A stretch of DNA of 64,000 bases from Pseudorhodobacter antarcticus (GTDB taxonomy: Bacteria; Pseudomonadota; Alphaproteobacteria; Rhodobacterales; Rhodobacteraceae). The notes under the pieces were generated by a model. That model had not been told where the DNA came from. It ran no database searches and saw only the letters and a program-made list of their open reading frames with translations. The stretch lies in NCBI RefSeq assembly GCF_900110135.1, contig NZ_FOCO01000004.1:62001-126000 (forward strand), in the 5' to 3' direction. Below, one piece after another: positions 43,415-52,161 of the stretch; positions within the stretch are counted from its first letter, which is position 1; each line of letters begins with the position of its first letter. The position numbers and the translations under genes are program-made.

Positions 43415-45010
43415 ATGGCCCCCAAAGTCCTCGTATCCGATGAACTGTCTGAAACCGCCGTGCAAATTTTCCGCGACCGCGGGATTGATGTGGATTTCAT
43501 GCCAACCCTTGGCAAAGACAAGGAAAAGCTGGCGGAAATCATTGGCAATTATGATGGCCTTGCCATCCGGTCTGCCACCAAAGTCACGGCCAAGCTGTTG
43601 GAAAACACTGACCGTTTGAAAGTGATCGCGCGCGCTGGCATTGGCGTTGATAACGTCGATATTCCCGCCGCGTCGAAAAAAGGCGTGATCGTGATGAACA
43701 CGCCGTTTGGCAATTCCATCACCACGGCCGAACATGCGATTGCGATGATGTTTGCGGTGGCGCGGCAATTGCCCGAAGCCAACGCATCGACCCACGCGGG
43801 CAAATGGGAAAAATCCCGCTTTATGGGTGTGGAATTGTTCAACAAAACGCTGGGCGTGATTGGTGCGGGCAACATTGGCGGCATCGTTTGCGACCGCGCG
43901 CTGGGCCTGCACATGAAAGTCGTCGCCTATGACCCCTTTTTGTCTGAGGAACGCGCGAAATCAATGGGCGTGACCAAGGTGGAGCTGAACGAGCTGCTGG
44001 CCCGCGCCGATTTCATCACCCTGCATGTGCCGTTGACCGACAAAACCCGCAACATCCTTGACGCGGCCAGTTTGGCCAAAACCAAGCCCGGCGTGCGCAT
44101 CATAAACTGTGCGCGCGGCGGTTTGGTGGATGAGGCGGCGCTGGCTGATGCGCTGAAATCCGGCCATGTGGCAGGGGCGGCGTTTGACGTGTTCGTGGTG
44201 GAACCTGCGACCGAAAGCCCGCTGTTCAACCTGCCCAATGTCGTTGTGACCCCGCATTTGGGCGCATCGACATCCGAAGCGCAGGAAAACGTGGCCCTGC
44301 AAGTGGCCGAACAAATGTCGGATTTTCTGCTGACAGGGGCCGTACAAAACGCGCTGAACATGCCATCCGTGACGGCCGAGGAAGCCAGTGTGATGGGCCC
44401 GTGGATTAAACTGGCCGAACATCTGGGCGCGTTTGTGGGCCAGATGACCGATGAGCCGATCAAGGCGATCAATGTGCTGTATGATGGGCATGTGGCCGAT
44501 ATGAACCTGGCGGCGCTGAACTGCGCCGCGATTGCAGGGATTATGAAGGCGACGAACCCCGATGTGAATATGGTGTCGGCCCCGGTGGTTGCCAAGGAAC
44601 GCGGCATCCAGATTGCCACGACCAGCCAGGGAAAATCGGGCGCGTTTGATGCGTTTGTCAAACTGACCGTGGTGACGGACAAACGCGAACGCTCCATCGC
44701 GGGCACCTGTTTCAGCGATGGCAAGCCGCGCTTTATCCAGATCAAAGGCATCAACATCGACGCCGAAATCGGGCATCACATGCTCTATACCACCAACGAG
44801 GATGTGCCCGGCATGATCGGTCTATTGGGCATGACCATGGCGAAAAACGAAGTGAACATCGCCAACTTTACCCTTGGCCGCACGGGCATCGGCAAAGAGG
44901 CGATTGCGATCCTCTATCTCGATCAACGTTTGCCGCAAAAGGTGGTGGAGCTGTTGGAAGGGACGGGCCTGTTCCAACAGGTCAAGCCGCTGGAATTCGA
45001 CGTGGGTTGA
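43415..45010 (+). CDS. serA: D-3-phosphoglycerate dehydrogenase SerA
   Basis: First enzyme of serine synthesis (531 aa), NAD-dependent. Order: substrate/nucleotide domains with GVIGAGNIGGIV (Rossmann), the catalytic Arg in NCARGGLVDE, Glu and His in TPHLGASTSEAQENV, an ASB domain and a C-terminal ACT domain (about 455-531). The long, ACT-containing form is open to serine feedback. AGGAGC lies before the ATG. Confidence 0.95.
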   Translation: MAPKVLVSDELSETAVQIFRDRGIDVDFMPTLGKDKEKLAEIIGNYDGLAIRSATKVTAKLLENTDRLKVIARAGIGVDNVDIPAASKKGVIVMNTPFGNSITTAEHAIAMMFAVARQLPEANASTHAGKWEKSRFMGVELFNKTLGVIGAGNIGGIVCDRALGLHMKVVAYDPFLSEERAKSMGVTKVELNELLARADFITLHVPLTDKTRNILDAASLAKTKPGVRIINCARGGLVDEAALADALKSGHVAGAAFDVFVVEPATESPLFNLPNVVVTPHLGASTSEAQENVALQVAEQMSDFLLTGAVQNALNMPSVTAEEASVMGPWIKLAEHLGAFVGQMTDEPIKAINVLYDGHVADMNLAALNCAAIAGIMKATNPDVNMVSAPVVAKERGIQIATTSQGKSGAFDAFVKLTVVTDKRERSIAGTCFSDGKPRFIQIKGINIDAEIGHHMLYTTNEDVPGMIGLLGMTMAKNEVNIANFTLGRTGIGKEAIAILYLDQRLPQKVVELLEGTGLFQQVKPLEFDVG

Positions 45011-45032
45011 CCTCACAGGTTAACAAAGTCTT

Positions 45033-45055
45033 ATTCATCTTGGCAAAAATACCTC
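45033..45055 (+). repeat. Interspersed 23-nt box, copy 2
   Basis: Identical over all 23 bases to 9385-9407. It is followed by a nine-G run and by an inverted repeat GGGGG...CCCCC around 45092-45107. It lies 22 bases after serA. The match over 35 kb is too long to be chance. Confidence 0.75.
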
Positions 45056-45135
45056 GGGGGGGGGAACTGCATTGCCCTTGCAATGCAAGGTCGGGGGGCT
45101 GGCCCCCACCCTTTTTCCATTAAGAAAGCTCTTTG

Positions 45136-45891
45136 ATGCAAAGCTATGCGATCGGCGACATTCACGGCCATATCGACCTTTTGCGCGCTGCCCATGCCCG
45201 CATCGCAGTCGATAAAGCGGCGCATGGCACCCCAAGTGCCCCCATCGTGCATATCGGTGACTTGGTGGACCGGGGGCCGGATTGCCGGGCTGTGGTGGAT
45301 TATCTGATGCAGGGCGTGCAGGCGGGGCAGCCTTGGGTGGTGCTGAAAGGCAACCATGATCACCTGTTCACCCTGTTTTTGGACGATCCGCTGGCCCATG
45401 ACGACGGCCTGCGCCGTGATTTGTCGTGGTTGCACCCAAAGATCGGGGGTGCGGCCACGCTGGCATCCTATGGTGTTGAAAACGCAGGCGACCGCCCCAT
45501 TGCCCCTGTCCATGCCGAGGCGTTGGTGGCCGTGCCCCAAGCCCACCGTGATTTTCTGACCAGCCGCCCCGCCTATTTCGCGCATGAAGATCGCATGTTC
45601 GTTCATGCGGGCGTGCGCCCCGGTATCGCGATGGCCGATCAAGCCGAGGGTGATTTGCTGTGGATCCGTGACGGGTTTTTGGACTATCGCGGCCCCTATC
45701 CTTGGCTGTTGGTGCATGGGCACACGGCGCTGTCTGCGGCGGTGCATTACGGCAACCGCGTGAATATTGACAGTTCGGCGGCGTATGGCGGGCCATTGAC
45801 GGCGGTGGTGATTGACGGCGCCGATGTGTTTGTTTTGACCGATACGGGGCGCGTTTTGCTGCCTGTCACACCAGATGCGGCCATCCGTTAA
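45136..45891 (+). CDS. Calcineurin-like serine/threonine phosphatase
   Basis: Metallophosphoesterase (251 aa) with all family motifs: AIGDIHGH, IGDLVDRGPD, LKGNHDHLF, and late HG in LLVHGHTALS. It resembles bacterial PP1/2A-like protein phosphatases and diadenosine tetraphosphatases; the two cannot be told apart by eye. No signal peptide. The ATG at 45136 is chosen over the TTG directly before it; AAGAAAG lies upstream. Confidence 0.87.
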   Translation: MQSYAIGDIHGHIDLLRAAHARIAVDKAAHGTPSAPIVHIGDLVDRGPDCRAVVDYLMQGVQAGQPWVVLKGNHDHLFTLFLDDPLAHDDGLRRDLSWLHPKIGGAATLASYGVENAGDRPIAPVHAEALVAVPQAHRDFLTSRPAYFAHEDRMFVHAGVRPGIAMADQAEGDLLWIRDGFLDYRGPYPWLLVHGHTALSAAVHYGNRVNIDSSAAYGGPLTAVVIDGADVFVLTDTGRVLLPVTPDAAIR

Positions 45892-45967
45892 GGGGCCGTT
45901 GGATTTCCCCTTTTGATCGGCTATCTTGCGGCCTTGTCCCTGTTTTGGGGCCGCAAAGGGGTTGAAT

Positions 45968-47341
45968 ATGGCGGGCGCATCACTGGACCGGGATCTGACA
46001 ACCGGTACGATTGGCAGTCATTTCAAAGCTTTGGCAGTGCCTGCCGCGATTGGGATGTTGTTTTCTACGCTGTATAATGTGGTTGATGTCTATTTCGCGG
46101 GAATGATTTCCACGCAGGCGCAGGCCGGGCTAGCGGTGGGGTTTCAGGCGTTTTTCATCAATATGGCGGTGGGCTTTGGCCTTGGGGCCGCGATGGGTGC
46201 CTTGGTGGGCAAGGCCAAGGGCGGCCGGGATGAGGGGCGCGCACGGCTGCTGGCGGTGCAAGGCATTGGTTTGGGTGTGTTGTTGACCGCTGCGCTGATG
46301 GTGATCGCCGTTTGGCTGGGGCCTGCGTTGATCACTTTGGTGTCCGAACCGGGGGAATACCGCGATGCGGGCATCAGCTATTTCATGTGGTTGATTTTGG
46401 CGCTGCCGGGGTTTTTGCTGGCTTACGGCGGTAACGGGGTGTTGCAGGCGCGAGGCGATACCAAATCATTGCAGCGCGCGTTGGTGGTCGCGTTTTTTGC
46501 CAATGTGGGCCTGAACCCCTTGTTCATTTTCGGGATACCGGGCGTGGTTCCGGGGATGGGGTTTAACGGCATCGCCTTTTCCACAGTGGTCAGCCAGACC
46601 GGGGTGATGCTGTATATTTTGTACCAATTGTTTGGGCGCAAGATTATGCAGGGTCTGCGTTTGGCGGATTTTGTACCCGACGTTGAGGTTTATCGCGTGG
46701 TGTTGCGGCAGATGTTGCCAACCAGCCTGTCGATTGCAGTGATGTTTATGACCGGGTTTGTCATTCAATATTACCTGAAGGAATTTGGCGGGTCGGCGGT
46801 CGCAGCCTATGGCATCGCCCTGCGGGTGGAGCAGATTATGCTGCTGCCCGTGCTGGGGATGACGGGGGCGCTGTTGCCGATTGCGGCGCAAAATTTTGGC
46901 GCGAATGACCACGCGCGGGTGCGCGAAGCGGTGTTTTACTGCTGGAAACTGGGGTTTTTGATGATGTTGGTCGCCTGCCCGGTGCTGTGGTTTGGCGCGG
47001 AATGGGCGATGGGGCTGTTTACAAGCGACCCAGAGGTGATCCGCGTGGGGGTAAGTTACCTGCATGTCGACGGGTTTGTGCTGCCGTTTTACATGATGCT
47101 GTTTTCCATCAATTCATTCTTGCAAGCGTTGCAAAAGCCGATTTGGACGTTGTGGATTGGGGTGTACCGTCAAGGGATTGCGGTGGCGCTGTTCGTGTTT
47201 TTATTCGTGCGGGTGTGGGAGTTCGATGTGTGGGGCGTATGGTTTGGTGTTGCTGTCGCCGTGATTTCGGGCTGGGTGCTGGCCATGTGGGTGGCGCAAA
47301 AGGTGGCGCGTGACGTGATTGGCGGGTTGTGGGTGCGGTAA
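45968..47341 (+). CDS. MATE family efflux transporter
   Basis: Inner-membrane cation-coupled exporter (457 aa) with about twelve hydrophobic segments in two repeats, each beginning with the MATE pattern (first: LAVPAAIGMLFSTLYNVVDVYFAG). Start 45968 follows AAAGGGG; an upstream frame adds a non-conserved stretch. Substrate unknown. Confidence 0.9.
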   Translation: MAGASLDRDLTTGTIGSHFKALAVPAAIGMLFSTLYNVVDVYFAGMISTQAQAGLAVGFQAFFINMAVGFGLGAAMGALVGKAKGGRDEGRARLLAVQGIGLGVLLTAALMVIAVWLGPALITLVSEPGEYRDAGISYFMWLILALPGFLLAYGGNGVLQARGDTKSLQRALVVAFFANVGLNPLFIFGIPGVVPGMGFNGIAFSTVVSQTGVMLYILYQLFGRKIMQGLRLADFVPDVEVYRVVLRQMLPTSLSIAVMFMTGFVIQYYLKEFGGSAVAAYGIALRVEQIMLLPVLGMTGALLPIAAQNFGANDHARVREAVFYCWKLGFLMMLVACPVLWFGAEWAMGLFTSDPEVIRVGVSYLHVDGFVLPFYMMLFSINSFLQALQKPIWTLWIGVYRQGIAVALFVFLFVRVWEFDVWGVWFGVAVAVISGWVLAMWVAQKVARDVIGGLWVR

Positions 47342-47347
47342 TTTAGG

Positions 47348-47380
47348 GCTGCGCTGCTGTAACCTCAAGCTGCGCTGCTG
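47348..47380. repeat. Direct repeat after the MATE gene
   Basis: The 12-mer GCTGCGCTGCTG occurs at 47348-47359 and 47369-47380, in the 45-base gap between the convergent MATE and HlyD-like genes. No stem of terminator type was found. Significance is low. Confidence 0.5.
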
Positions 47381-47386
47381 GGGTTT

Positions 47387-48562
47387 TCAGCGTTCGCGCA
47401 GCGCCTCACGCGATTTGTAAAGCGGTTTGGTGAGGTAGGTCAGGATGGTTTTGCCGCCTGTTTGCAGCTCCACCTCGGCTTGCATACCCGGGCGCACCTC
47501 CATCCGCGCTTGACGGTCGGTGAGGTGTTTAAGATCGACACGCAGGGTGACCCTAAAATGCGGGTCGCCGTCAGGGTTGCGGGACCGTTCATCCTTGAAC
47601 GTATCGGCAGATACCAAAACCACCTCACCCTGCAAAGAGCCGTATATGGTGTAATCATAAGCAGAAAGTTTGATTGTGGCCGCTTGGCCCTGCCGGACAG
47701 ACGCGATGTTGCGGGGGAGGACCTTGGCCTCGATAAACATCTCGCCATCCAGCGGTACGATTTGCAAAATCTCCTCACCCGGGCGGACGACGCCGCCGAT
47801 GGTGGTGATCGACAGTTTGTTGACCACGCCGCGCATGGGGGCGGTTAGGATGGTGCGGTCCAATTGATCGGCAGCGCCGCGCAGGTTTTGGCGCAATGAG
47901 GTGAGTTCTTTCAGCGTGTCCGAATATTCCTTTGCGCGGTCCAATTCCATTTGCGTGGTGGTTTCGGAATAGCGGTTTTCGGTGTCACGGAAACTTTTGC
48001 GGGCCTTTGTCACCTCGATCAGCGGGGCGATTTCTTGGTTGTACATGTTTTCCAGCAGTTCAAGTTCCTTTTCCGCTTGGATCATGACCTGTTTGGCACC
48101 ATCGCGCCGCGCGATGAAATCGGATTGGCGGGCGGCCAGCAGCGCCCCTTCGGAGGCGACGATATCGGGCAGGCGGGCGGCCAGATCGGCGGGGGGGTCA
48201 AATTCCAGCATCCCGGCCATTTCCGCCTCTAGCCGCGCACGGCGAATTTCAAAGCTGGCGATCTGGTCGCGCAACTCATCGACGCGGGCCTGATATTGGG
48301 TGCCGTAAAGCCGGGCGAGGGTTTGGCCGCTTTCGACCGTGTCGCCTTCGGCCACGTCGAGTTCGGCGAGGATGCCCCCTTCAAGGTTTTGGATGATTTG
48401 CGGGCGAGAGGAGGAGACGACCAACCCTTGGGCGCGCACGATTTCATCGACCCATGCAAAGGCAGCCCAGATGATGAACACCACAACCACGCCAAAGATA
48501 ATCCAGATCATGCGACCGGGGCGTTCTGCCTTTTCCTCTAGCCCGTGGTCAAAGGTGGTCAT
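47387..48562 (-). CDS. Type I secretion membrane fusion protein (HlyD/LapC type)
   Basis: Periplasmic adaptor (391 aa) joining the inner-membrane ABC exporter to the outer-membrane channel. One N-terminal membrane helix (about 18-40), a lipoyl/barrel half at 50-90, a long coiled coil (about 95-240) and a C-terminal beta-barrel (VRPGMQAEVELQTGGKTILTYL, typical of HlyD). Last gene of the adhesin secretion operon; its ATG overlaps the ABC stop (ATGA). Confidence 0.92.
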   Translation of the reverse strand: MTTFDHGLEEKAERPGRMIWIIFGVVVVFIIWAAFAWVDEIVRAQGLVVSSSRPQIIQNLEGGILAELDVAEGDTVESGQTLARLYGTQYQARVDELRDQIASFEIRRARLEAEMAGMLEFDPPADLAARLPDIVASEGALLAARQSDFIARRDGAKQVMIQAEKELELLENMYNQEIAPLIEVTKARKSFRDTENRYSETTTQMELDRAKEYSDTLKELTSLRQNLRGAADQLDRTILTAPMRGVVNKLSITTIGGVVRPGEEILQIVPLDGEMFIEAKVLPRNIASVRQGQAATIKLSAYDYTIYGSLQGEVVLVSADTFKDERSRNPDGDPHFRVTLRVDLKHLTDRQARMEVRPGMQAEVELQTGGKTILTYLTKPLYKSREALRER

Positions 48563-50775
48563 TTTGCCCCCCCTTGCGCCTTGTTCAGATGGGCCAGCAC
48601 GGCATCACGCGGGCCATCAACGGCCAGTTTGCCGTTTTGCATGATCAGCGTGCGGGTGGTCAGTTGCAAAATGGGCACGCGGTGGGTGGCGATGATGGCG
48701 GTGCGCCCATCCAGCCACGTTGTTAGGCGGCTGACCAGCGTCGCCTCCAGCGTTTGGTCAAGGGCGGCGGTGGGTTCATCCAGCAGCACGATTTGCGGGT
48801 CTTGCAGCCACAGGCGCGCCCAGCCCAAGGATTGGCGTTGGCCGACAGACAGCCCTTCGCCCAGCTCGCGGATCACGATGTCGAGGCCGCGGGGGTGGTT
48901 GCGGATGAACTGGCCGATGCCTGCAAAGTCGAGGGCGGCAAACAGGCGGTCATCGTCGCGTTCCAGCTGGTTCATATTCAGGTTGTCGCGGATGGTGCCG
49001 GAAAACAGCCGCACCTCTTGGCCCAGATAGCCGATGCCACGGCGCAGATCGCGCGGGTGAATCTGGCCCATATCGACGTTATCCAGCAGGATGCGCCCGG
49101 CAGTGGGTTCATAAAGCCCGGCCAGCACGCGCAGCAAAGTGGATTTGCCGGATCCGTTGGTGCCAAGGACCGCGACGTGTTGGCCTGCGGGGATTTTGCA
49201 GCCTTGAATTTCAACGGTGGCCGATGATGTTTCATCATATTTGAATTCAAGGTTGCGCAGTTCATAGGTGCCGCCCAAGCGTTCGCGGCGTAGGTATTTG
49301 CGGCCATCCTCCTCTGCTTGGGGGGCGGCGGCGATGGCGTCGAGGCCGGTCAGGGCGGCTTTGGTGTTGGACCAGCGCGCAAGGGTGGCGGACAGTTGGG
49401 CCAGAGGGCCAAGCGTGCGGCCTGTCAGGATGCCGATCGCGATGATCGTGCCCATGGTGAAATCGCCGGAAAACACAAGGTATGCGCCCGCGACCACGGC
49501 CAGAATATAGGTGGCCTGCTGCACACCTTGCGCCCAATAGGTGAGCGCCGATGAAAGGTGCCGTTGTTCGGATGATTTGACCGCCGACAGCGTGACAAGT
49601 TCCTGCCAAAGCCGCTTTACCCGATCTTCACCGCGCTGGGTGCTGACGGTTTCTTGTTCATAAACCGCCTCATACAGCAGCCGCGATGCGCGCATACTGG
49701 CCCCTTGGGTGGATTCCGTCAGCGCGATCATTTTCTTTTGGAACATGAAACCCGGCGCGACCATTAGGATGCCGCCGACCACCAAAATCCAGACCAAATT
49801 GCCACCGATGGAGGCGACGAGCAAAAGGAAGATGAGGATAAAGGGAATATCGGCCATTGTGCCAATGGTCGATGCGGTGAAAAATTCGCGCACGGATGAA
49901 AATTCGCGCATGGCCCCGAACACTTGGCTGGGGTTGCGGGTGCCGGGCGATTGTTTCATGCCGAGCAGACGGTGCATCAGGCGGGCCTGCACGGTCAATT
50001 CAATACGCCGACCCGTCACGTCCATCAGGCCAGAACGGGCCATTTTCAAAATCCCCTCCAGCACAACAGCGATCAGTGCGCCAAGGGCCAGCACCCAAAG
50101 GGTCGGTTCGGATTTATGCGGGATGACGCGGTCGTAAACCTGAAGCGAGAATAGCGCCACGGCCACGGCGAGAAGGTTTGCCACCGCCGATCCTGCGGCC
50201 ACTTCGAACAATTGGCGGCGGTAATGCGGAAATTCGCCCCAAAACCAATGGGCGGCGGCCCCTTTGTCACTGTGGCGGGTTTCCAGATCGGCCATTGTGG
50301 TGCGGGCACGCAGAATTTTGCCCGTGAACACGGATGTGAAATCATCCAGCGCCACCTCGGCCCGGTTGTCGGGGCAGGTGGTGTCATACACCTCCACCAC
50401 ATCCGCCGTTTGGCCCAAAACCAGCACGACTTGTTCCGAACTCATCAAGGCGAGCGCGGGCCAGACACCTTCGGTTGATTTTGGCGCTTTTTCAACCTTG
50501 GCAGACAGGCCCACACCGCGCAGGGCGGCGGCCAGTTCATCCAGCCCCAGTTTGCCACTGCCGGCGGCGATCTGGATATGTTCCAAAAGGTCGGGTGCCG
50601 AAATTTCCGCCCCCAACAGCCCGGCGTAAACCGAGGCGAGTTGTGCGCGGGTCATGGCGCGGTTGGTGTGGCGGGGGCGGTGGGGACGTTGTGATGGGGT
50701 GGGCCGTGTAGATGTCGCGGCAGAAGCGTTGCTTCTGTCGGCATTCATATCAAAGGCGACCACCCGGTCGTTCAC
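48559..50775 (-). CDS. Type I secretion ABC transporter (LapB type)
   Basis: Inner-membrane exporter (738 aa). The N-terminal ~170 residues form a C39-like domain without a visible catalytic Cys-His pair, as in LapB/HlyB, so it recognises rather than cleaves the substrate. A six-helix membrane domain follows, then the ATPase with Walker A LGTNGSGKS, signature LSVGQRQ, Walker B IVLLDEP and H-loop ATHR. GTG start overlaps the preceding TolC-like stop. A first stretch of about 35 Thr/Arg-rich residues before MTRAQLA could be a linker or mark a later true start. Confidence 0.92.
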   Translation of the reverse strand: MNDRVVAFDMNADRSNASAATSTRPTPSQRPHRPRHTNRAMTRAQLASVYAGLLGAEISAPDLLEHIQIAAGSGKLGLDELAAALRGVGLSAKVEKAPKSTEGVWPALALMSSEQVVLVLGQTADVVEVYDTTCPDNRAEVALDDFTSVFTGKILRARTTMADLETRHSDKGAAAHWFWGEFPHYRRQLFEVAAGSAVANLLAVAVALFSLQVYDRVIPHKSEPTLWVLALGALIAVVLEGILKMARSGLMDVTGRRIELTVQARLMHRLLGMKQSPGTRNPSQVFGAMREFSSVREFFTASTIGTMADIPFILIFLLLVASIGGNLVWILVVGGILMVAPGFMFQKKMIALTESTQGASMRASRLLYEAVYEQETVSTQRGEDRVKRLWQELVTLSAVKSSEQRHLSSALTYWAQGVQQATYILAVVAGAYLVFSGDFTMGTIIAIGILTGRTLGPLAQLSATLARWSNTKAALTGLDAIAAAPQAEEDGRKYLRRERLGGTYELRNLEFKYDETSSATVEIQGCKIPAGQHVAVLGTNGSGKSTLLRVLAGLYEPTAGRILLDNVDMGQIHPRDLRRGIGYLGQEVRLFSGTIRDNLNMNQLERDDDRLFAALDFAGIGQFIRNHPRGLDIVIRELGEGLSVGQRQSLGWARLWLQDPQIVLLDEPTAALDQTLEATLVSRLTTWLDGRTAIIATHRVPILQLTTRTLIMQNGKLAVDGPRDAVLAHLNKAQGGAK

Positions 50776-52148
50776 ATTCTAACCCCGTCAACCAATACCC
50801 CGCGAACTCTTGCGGTCTGAAGGCCCAGTATCGCTATGTCATATTTCAGCGAAGCCTGTTCCCGCTCCATACGGGTAAAGGTTTCGAACATATCGACCAA
50901 TTCCGTCAACGAACGTCTACCAAATTTATATTGTTCGGTAAACATCTTTAGGCTGCCTGCGGTCTGTTCCAGCACGCTAGCGCCTTGCGTCTCGCGCGCT
51001 TTTAACGTGGCGATTTCGCGGTCCAGTGCCACGATCTTGCGGGTGGCATCGTCGCGGGCACTATCTGTGCGTTGGGCCGCGACCTGTTCGCTGGCCTTCA
51101 GCGCGGCAAGGCTGGCCCCCATGCCAAAGCCGATACCGTTGTCGGTATCAATGCTAAGGCCCCCGGTCAGCCCGCCAGATCCAAGGTTTCCGCTGGCTGT
51201 TAGACCCGGCAAAAGGCCTGCGCGGGCCATCTTTGCTTCGGCCACGGTGCGCCTGCCTTCGGCGCTGGATTTCAGCACCGATAGCGGATCCATGTTGCCC
51301 GTAGGTGCGGACAGATTGCCCAGACCCGACAGGCCCGTGATGGGCACTTGCACCATCGCGTTCAATTCGGCCAAGGCGGTGGTTGCGGCGTCACGATCTG
51401 CCATCAGGGCCGATTGCATTTCCGCGATTTTTGCTTGGATCACCCGTTCTTCGGACCTGTCCGACAACCCGCCCGACACGCGCAGACCCATGATGCGACC
51501 ATAGTCTTGTAACTGCGCCAAACCTTTTGTCGCCACCCCTGCCTGTGCCTTGGCGCGTTCGGCGTTGATGTAATAGGTCAGCCCTTCGTAAACGCGGCTG
51601 TTCATTTCATCCGACAGGCCCACAGCGGCGATTTCCACATCTGCGGCGGCATGGGCGCGTTCTGCCTTGCGTTTGCCATTGTCGAACAAGACCTGTTCAA
51701 CCAGCATCGACGCCGCCAGCGTGCCAAGCGAGGTCAAGCTGAGGGAGGGCCCGATGGAGGGCAGCCAGTTTTTGGATTTGGCTTCCGCCTTCAGCCGCGC
51801 GACGCGCAGTTCCGCCGCCGCTGGCCCTTTGTTCGCGGTCAAAACCGCGCTTGCGACTTGCGCATAGGGGCCGCTGGTGGGCAAAATCGCCCGGCGTGCA
51901 ATCAAATCATCGATGATCGCAGAGCGTTGTTCGCCCCGGTCGGCCTTGTCATGCGCTGCCAAGGCGATTTCGGCAGGACTGGACCCGATCGCAACTGGAT
52001 CGGATGGTTTGGCCCCGCCGAACATCGACACGCCGGGGCCGTCTGTGGTCATGCAGCCTGCAAGCAGGCCCGCCAGCGCGAATACCCCCGCTGTCGCAGC
52101 GGAGCGTTTTGCCCCGCCGCCTGTTTTCCATCCCCATCTGTTGGACAT
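50772..52148 (-). CDS. TolC-family outer-membrane protein with lipobox
   Basis: Outer-membrane channel component (458 aa) of the TolC/LapE family. Two long coiled-coil repeat halves are visible, with typical motifs such as QVLFDNGKRKAERAHA and EQYKFGRRSLTELVDMF. The signal ends in a lipobox (LAGLLAGC), so it is predicted to be lipid-anchored, as in NodT/OprM-type factors rather than TolC itself. It follows the adhesin gene by 13 bases; start 52148 has GGGGCAG upstream. Confidence 0.88.
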   Translation of the reverse strand: MSNRWGWKTGGGAKRSAATAGVFALAGLLAGCMTTDGPGVSMFGGAKPSDPVAIGSSPAEIALAAHDKADRGEQRSAIIDDLIARRAILPTSGPYAQVASAVLTANKGPAAAELRVARLKAEAKSKNWLPSIGPSLSLTSLGTLAASMLVEQVLFDNGKRKAERAHAAADVEIAAVGLSDEMNSRVYEGLTYYINAERAKAQAGVATKGLAQLQDYGRIMGLRVSGGLSDRSEERVIQAKIAEMQSALMADRDAATTALAELNAMVQVPITGLSGLGNLSAPTGNMDPLSVLKSSAEGRRTVAEAKMARAGLLPGLTASGNLGSGGLTGGLSIDTDNGIGFGMGASLAALKASEQVAAQRTDSARDDATRKIVALDREIATLKARETQGASVLEQTAGSLKMFTEQYKFGRRSLTELVDMFETFTRMEREQASLKYDIAILGLQTARVRGVLVDGVRM

Positions 52149-52161
52149 TTGACTGCCCCGA

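Noticed and set aside
41828-43912. A 694-codon open frame on the minus strand opposite serB, serC and the start of serA
   Set aside because: It crosses three well-supported genes, is rich in His, Arg and Gln as expected for reverse reading of GC-rich codons, and has no family resemblance.
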